A stretch of DNA of 64,000 bases from contig CAJTSQ010000001.1 of assembly GCA_910578735.1 (NCBI GenBank), positions 80,891 to 144,890 on the forward strand, in the 5' to 3' direction. The position numbers and the translations under genes are program-made. The stretch is from an uncultured Oscillospiraceae bacterium (GTDB lineage: Bacteria; Bacillota; Clostridia; Oscillospirales; Oscillospiraceae). The notes beneath the pieces were generated by a model that searched no databases, had not been told where the DNA came from, and saw nothing but the letters and a program-made list of their open reading frames with translations. Each line of letters starts with the position of its first letter. The stretch's first letter is position 1. Shown here piece after piece: positions 60,257 through 64,000 of the stretch.

Positions 60257-60272
60257 GAGCGGCCCTGCTTTA

Positions 60273-60809
60273 TCAAGGCGGCGAAGCGGGGGCTATAATA
60301 TCCCACTGAATTTCCAGTTCCCAGCAATTCAAATCGACGTTAAATTGTTTCGTGATGATTCGTCCGTCCGGGGCAAGAGACTGCCCATCCGGAACAGCAT
60401 AGCAGACCGTTGCCCCCTTCACCGGCGACAGCACCAAAAAATCTGAATCCAGATTTGATGCGTGGTTGGCACAGTACCGGGCTGTTTTGGGGGCCTCCCT
60501 TGGAAAGCGCATATAGCCTGCCCGGTGTTCAAGGGAAACCTCCTGGGGTATATGGCTGATTGGGGAAAACCAGAGATGGGTGCTTTCCTGATCCACATAA
60601 TCAGAAAGGCACAGTATCTCTCCGGTACGGACGTCCAGAATATACTGTTCTCCGTCCCACAATGTCTGTCTGCACACATCACATTTGGAGCCATAGTACA
60701 GCCTACCGCCCAAATACCCCAGACAGCACAGTACAAAAGCGGCAAACAGCCCCAGGACCGCTTTTTCATAACTGCTGCGCCTATTCCAAAAGTTTATTGT
60801 TGTTTTCAT
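60273..60809 (-). CDS. Membrane-anchored protein with two Cys pairs, unknown function
   Basis: This 178-residue protein has one N-terminal membrane segment (about 20-40) and an external domain containing CDVCRQTLWDGEQYILD and further cysteines (CLSDY, CANHAS, CYAV), suggestive of disulfides or metal. It is A/T-richer than its neighbours near the start. GGAG lies eight bases before ATG 60809. It converges on the DUF2974 gene with a gap of 16 bases. Unrecognised. Confidence 0.6.
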   Translation of the reverse strand: MKTTINFWNRRSSYEKAVLGLFAAFVLCCLGYLGGRLYYGSKCDVCRQTLWDGEQYILDVRTGEILCLSDYVDQESTHLWFSPISHIPQEVSLEHRAGYMRFPREAPKTARYCANHASNLDSDFLVLSPVKGATVCYAVPDGQSLAPDGRIITKQFNVDLNCWELEIQWDIIAPASPP

Positions 60810-60940
60810 ATTTAGGACTCCATTTGACAAGAATATGATTTGTGATTACCTGTATAATGATTATAATTACCTTTATATGAAAAATCAATATCTATTTGCG
60901 GCGCAATAAAACATATAAACTATATGTCGAGGTGATATTG

Positions 60941-61168
60941 ATGAAGCCAGAATATCACGACATATATAAGACAATTGGGTTAAATATCATTTACTATCGC
61001 AACAAAAATGATATGAGCCAATATCAGTTGGGTGATTTCTTGGATAAGGACCAAAGTCACATCAGCAAAATTGAGCGGGCAGTTGTTGGGATTTCTATGG
61101 ATACTCTGTGCGATATCGCAAAAGCGTTGAACGTAGAGCCTTATCTTCTCTTGAAGCCAAAGGATTAA
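60941..61168 (+). CDS. XRE/Cro-type helix-turn-helix regulator, low-GC
   Basis: This 75-residue DNA-binding protein has an XRE helix-turn-helix (NDMSQYQLGDFLDKDQSHIS, KIERAVVGISMDTLCDIAKA). ATG 60941 has GAGGTGAT at normal spacing. The gene and the 100 bases before it are distinctly A/T-rich compared with the G/C-rich surroundings, which suggests recent horizontal acquisition. No adjacent antitoxin, toxin or phage gene is seen. It converges on the TetM-Rae1 gene. Confidence 0.82.
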   Translation: MKPEYHDIYKTIGLNIIYYRNKNDMSQYQLGDFLDKDQSHISKIERAVVGISMDTLCDIAKALNVEPYLLLKPKD

Positions 61169-61199
61169 AAAAGCAGACACGCATCGCGTGTCTGCTTTC
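61169..61199. terminator. Bidirectional terminator
   Basis: AAAGCAGACACGC-ATC-GCGTGTCTGCTTT is a perfect stem between the convergent XRE and GTPase genes. Confidence 0.88.
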
Positions 61200-61200
61200 C

Positions 61201-63816
61201 TCATCTTTTCTCAATAATGTTCGCTGTGTGCTTCAGCTTCCGGTCCCCCGCATTCCGCCGGTTCAGCCTGGCCACCAGGGCGGATATCTCCCCCTGGGCC
61301 TGCTCCACCTCCGCCTTGAAGGCCCGGGCGGACAGCCGCAGGGCCCCGTGGCCCAGAATAATCATCTGCTCCAGAGCGTCGGAGGTGGCCACCCGCACCC
61401 GGTGGTCTCTGCCCAGGTCGTAGGTGACTTTTTCAATGTAGGCGTCTGCCGTCTCGGCCTCTTTGGTGTAGACCACGTAGATGTTGTTTTTCTTCTCTAC
61501 CGAGCCGGGATTTCCCTTCACCTTGTAGGCGTCGAACACCAGGATTACCACGCATTTGCGGAAGCCCTGGTAGTTGGACAGAATATCCTCCAGCGTGCCC
61601 CGGGCGGCGGGCATGTCCTGCCGGGCCAGGGCGGTAAGCTCGTCCCAGGCGAAAATGATGTTGTAGCCGTCTACAAGAAGGTACTCCGGGCCGGTTTTCT
61701 GCTCCCGGATGGTATATTTCCCCTCGTCCAGACTGGTGCGGGCCGGCTTTTTCTGAGACTGGAAAGCAGTTTCTCCCCGGTCCACCTTGCCGTAGGTCCG
61801 CTCAAAGACAGCCAGCAGCTCCTTATCCTGCTCCAGACTGCCCCCCCGGTACTGCCGCTCCCCGCCCGAGGGGGCGGCCGGTTTCGGGCGGGGTGCTTCT
61901 TCTCCCAGCCGCAGGCCGCTGTCCACGTGCATGTGGTCCTTTACTTCATACCACTTCACATTCACCCCCGCCCCGTGGGAGCAGAACACCGAATCGGGGG
62001 GGTTGTCCACATCCCGCTCCGGGTCGTAGGCCAGGCGGGAGACAATTTCCTCCTGATTGGCGCAGGGCTCATACCCCCGGAGGGCGCAGGACAGCCGTCC
62101 CCGGCCCCGGGTGTAGGCGGTGACCTCCCGCCAGTAGTCCCGCAGGCCGGCCACCGGGGCGTGGCCCGTCAGGACGGACAACTCCCCCTCCTGTCCCGGG
62201 CCCTCCACGCTGCCCCCCATGGTCTGGAGGTCGTTCATGGCCCGGCCCACGCAGTCCGGGGGGAGCTCTAGAGAAAAGTCGTAGTGGGGCTCCAGCAGGA
62301 CGCTCTCCGCCTGCATCAGGCCCTGGCGCACTGCCCGGTAGGTGGCCTGGCGGAAGTCGCCCCCCTCAGTGTGCTTCACATGGGCCCGGCCGGCCACCAG
62401 GGTGATCTTCACATCGGTGATGGGCGCCCCGGTGAGTACCCCCCGGTGGCGCTTCTCCAGCAGATGGGTGAAGATGAGCCGCTGCCAGTTCAGGTCCAGC
62501 TGGTCGGTGGGGCAGGCGGAGGCGATGCGCAGCCCACTCCCCTGGGGCCCGGGCTCCAGCAGGAGGTGTACCTCGGCGTAGTGCCGCAGGGGCTCGAAGT
62601 GGCCTACTCCCTCCACCGGGCCGGTAATGGTCTCCCGGTAGACGATATTTCCCACCCCGAAGGACACCTCCACCCCGAACCGCTCCTGAATGAGCCGGGT
62701 GAGTACCTCCAGCTGAACCTCCCCCATAAGCTGGAGGTGGATCTCCCCCAGCGCCTCGTTCCAAACCACTCGCAGCTGGGGGTCCTCCTCCTCCAGCTGT
62801 CGGAGGTTCCGGAGTACGGTGTGAACATCGCAGTCCGGGGGCAGGAGGACCTGATAGTTCAGCACCGGCTCCAGCTCAGGGTCTGCCGCGGGGGGCTCCG
62901 CCCCGAACACGTCCCCCGGCCGGGTGCGGGTCAGCCCGGTGAGGGCGCACACCGTCCCCGCCGGGGCCTGGTCCACCGTCTGATATCTGGTGCCGGAGTA
63001 AATGCGAATTTGGTTGATTTTCTCCTCCCCCAGCAGGGTGCGGACCTTCAGCGAGCCGCCGGTGACCTTCACATAGGTGAGCCGGTCGGTCCCGTCCCGG
63101 GCAATTTTGAACACCCGGGCCCCGAAGTCTGGCAAATAGGGGTGGGGCAGGGCATACCGGGACAGCCCCTCCAGCAGCTCCTCCACCCCCTCCAGCTTCA
63201 GCGCCGAGCCGAAGAAGCAGGGGAAGACCAGCCGCCGGGCCATCAGGTCGGCGGCATCCGCCGGGGTGATTGCGCCCCCCTCCAGATACTTGTCCAGCAA
63301 CTCCTCGGACAGGGTGGCCAGGTCCTCTCCAATGGGCTCCAGCCCGGCAGTAAAGTCCAGACAACCGCCGTCAAACTTCGTCTGAAGCTGAGACAGGACG
63401 GCCTCCCGGTCGCTGCCCGCCAGGTCCATTTTATTGATGAACAGGAAGACGGGAATCTGATGCCGCTCCAGCAGCCGCCACAGGGTCCGGGTGTGGCCCT
63501 GAATGCCGTCAGTGCCGCTGACCACCAGCACGGCGCAGTCCAGCACCGCCAGCGTACGCTCCATCTCGGCGGAGAAGTCCACATGCCCCGGGGTGTCCAG
63601 CAGGGTGAAAGCGGTATCCCCCCAGGAAAACTCCGCCTGCTTCGCGAAGATGGTGATGCCCCGCTCCCGCTCCTGCTCGTCGGTATCCAGAAAGGCGTCC
63701 TGGTGGTCCACCCGGCCCAGCCTGCGCACCGCCCCGCTGAGGTATAAAAGGCCCTCGGACAGGGTGGTCTTGCCCGCGTCCACATGGGCCAATATTCCCA
63801 AAACCAGCTTCTTCAT
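61201..63816 (-). CDS. TetM-like translational GTPase fused to a Rae1/YacP-type NYN endonuclease
   Basis: This 871-residue protein has a ribosomal-protection-type GTPase part (about 1-640): P-loop AHVDAGKT (10-17), DTPGH (74-78), NKMD (128-131), then domains II-V like Tet(M), including GEIHLQLMGEVQLEVL. A Pro-rich linker follows (about 640-710). Residues 712-845 form an NYN/YacP domain with LLVDGYNIIFAW, VILVFDAYKVKG, KEAETADAYIEK and VATSDALEQ; the acidic residues Asp716, Asp762, Glu788, Asp791 and Asp813 fit the Rae1 catalytic set. B. subtilis Rae1 cleaves mRNA in the ribosomal A site. Here a factor that enters the A site carries the nuclease. GGAGG precedes the start. Confidence 0.85.
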   Translation of the reverse strand: MKKLVLGILAHVDAGKTTLSEGLLYLSGAVRRLGRVDHQDAFLDTDEQERERGITIFAKQAEFSWGDTAFTLLDTPGHVDFSAEMERTLAVLDCAVLVVSGTDGIQGHTRTLWRLLERHQIPVFLFINKMDLAGSDREAVLSQLQTKFDGGCLDFTAGLEPIGEDLATLSEELLDKYLEGGAITPADAADLMARRLVFPCFFGSALKLEGVEELLEGLSRYALPHPYLPDFGARVFKIARDGTDRLTYVKVTGGSLKVRTLLGEEKINQIRIYSGTRYQTVDQAPAGTVCALTGLTRTRPGDVFGAEPPAADPELEPVLNYQVLLPPDCDVHTVLRNLRQLEEEDPQLRVVWNEALGEIHLQLMGEVQLEVLTRLIQERFGVEVSFGVGNIVYRETITGPVEGVGHFEPLRHYAEVHLLLEPGPQGSGLRIASACPTDQLDLNWQRLIFTHLLEKRHRGVLTGAPITDVKITLVAGRAHVKHTEGGDFRQATYRAVRQGLMQAESVLLEPHYDFSLELPPDCVGRAMNDLQTMGGSVEGPGQEGELSVLTGHAPVAGLRDYWREVTAYTRGRGRLSCALRGYEPCANQEEIVSRLAYDPERDVDNPPDSVFCSHGAGVNVKWYEVKDHMHVDSGLRLGEEAPRPKPAAPSGGERQYRGGSLEQDKELLAVFERTYGKVDRGETAFQSQKKPARTSLDEGKYTIREQKTGPEYLLVDGYNIIFAWDELTALARQDMPAARGTLEDILSNYQGFRKCVVILVFDAYKVKGNPGSVEKKNNIYVVYTKEAETADAYIEKVTYDLGRDHRVRVATSDALEQMIILGHGALRLSARAFKAEVEQAQGEISALVARLNRRNAGDRKLKHTANIIEKR

Positions 63817-63932
63817 CCGGCCTCCGCCTCTCTATCGCAAGCATCAGAATTCCCGACAAACGGGTCGGCCCCTTCAGGGAACTACGATGGACAAGGGCAT
63901 AAAAAGATAATGTTCTGACGGTATGCCCGCCG

Positions 63933-64000
63933 TCAGATTTTCCACTCAATTTGCAGCTTCTCGCTGGTGGCACGAATAACGGTAATCATCAAATCCACCA
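63933..64000 (-). CDS. 3' end of an unidentified gene
   Basis: Only 22 codons (ending KLQIEWKI) lie in the window. The sequence resembles the C-terminus of serine recombinases, but this is too short for a call. A small hairpin with a T-rich tail lies past the stop (63914-63937). Confidence 0.35.
   Translation of the reverse strand, partial: VDLMITVIRATSEKLQIEWKI

Noticed and set aside
61201..63816. Plain tetracycline-resistance gene tet(M)
   Set aside because: The protein is more than 200 residues longer than Tet(M), carries an NYN nuclease domain, and sits among housekeeping genes; resistance cannot be claimed.
63509..63973. 154-codon frame overlapping the GTPase start
   Set aside because: It is an out-of-frame shadow of the GTPase gene in G/C-rich DNA, with no ribosome site.
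1..64000. Long antisense frames opposite most genes
   Set aside because: High third-position GC opens the complementary frames; they lack ribosome sites and family motifs.
1..64000. tRNA genes, CRISPR arrays, prophage
   Set aside because: No cloverleaf with a T-arm motif, no regular spacer-repeat array, and no capsid, portal or terminase gene was seen.

Overview
The window is high-GC chromosomal DNA of an endospore-forming, anaerobic Firmicute, most likely an Oscillospirales/Oscillospiraceae gut commensal (Flavonifractor, Pseudoflavonifractor or Lawsonibacter type). The evidence is a SpoIIID gene, a T-box-controlled thrS, HrcA-type CIRCE operators, a CD1247-type protein beside efp, a 2-hydroxyacyl-CoA dehydratase-type activase, a clostridial 2x[4Fe-4S] ferredoxin, a rubredoxin-fused flavoprotein, and short GC-rich palindromic repeats between genes. 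I saw no rRNA, tRNA, CRISPR array or intact insertion sequence.

Layout: 0-4.2 kb has the 5' end of glgP, a pair of acidic coiled-coil genes behind a sigma-28-like promoter, then ilvA-rpe-recR on the minus strand. 4.6-17.7 kb has a MATE exporter, an EF-G-like GTPase, a dusB-ECF sigma-anti-sigma operon, a DUF815 ATPase, a lipoprotein, a TetR/MFS pair with matching operators, and a TPR/CpXC pair. 17.8-20.2 kb is a BlaI/M56 peptidase regulatory pair. 20.3-25.3 kb is a catabolic cluster: a LarA-like (nickel-pincer-type) isomerase, both aconitase X subunits, a RidA protein, a creatininase-family amidohydrolase and a GntR regulator. It is followed by a truncated second LarA-like gene fused to a decayed TRAP permease gene (25.4-26.9 kb).

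27-33 kb holds a flavin reductase-rubredoxin, a second ECF sigma module, a CNNM/CorC protein, and rpmG-secE-nusG-rplK-rplA behind a possible attenuator. 33.3-38.3 kb holds an activase/dehydratase system split into two genes by a palindromic repeat. 38.4-45.8 kb is a stress block (ClpC-type ATPase, ferredoxin, TrhA, ClpB, small HSP) with two CIRCE elements. 45.8-49.2 kb is efp, the CD1247-type gene, and T-box-thrS. 49.3-57.3 kb has a lipoprotein serpin, a DUF2461 protein, a VanW protein, an XpaC-like protein, folA-thyA and spoIIID. 57.5-64 kb has a FapA/DUF342 protein, a DUF2974 hydrolase, a low-GC XRE regulator, and a TetM-like GTPase fused to a Rae1/YacP-type NYN endonuclease.

Two loci stand out. 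The LarA-like/AcnX/RidA/creatininase cluster looks like an uncharacterised route for a hydroxylated amino or carboxylic acid. The TetM-Rae1 fusion joins a ribosomal A-site GTPase to an A-site mRNA endonuclease in one chain. All calls come from reading the sequence; no database search was run.
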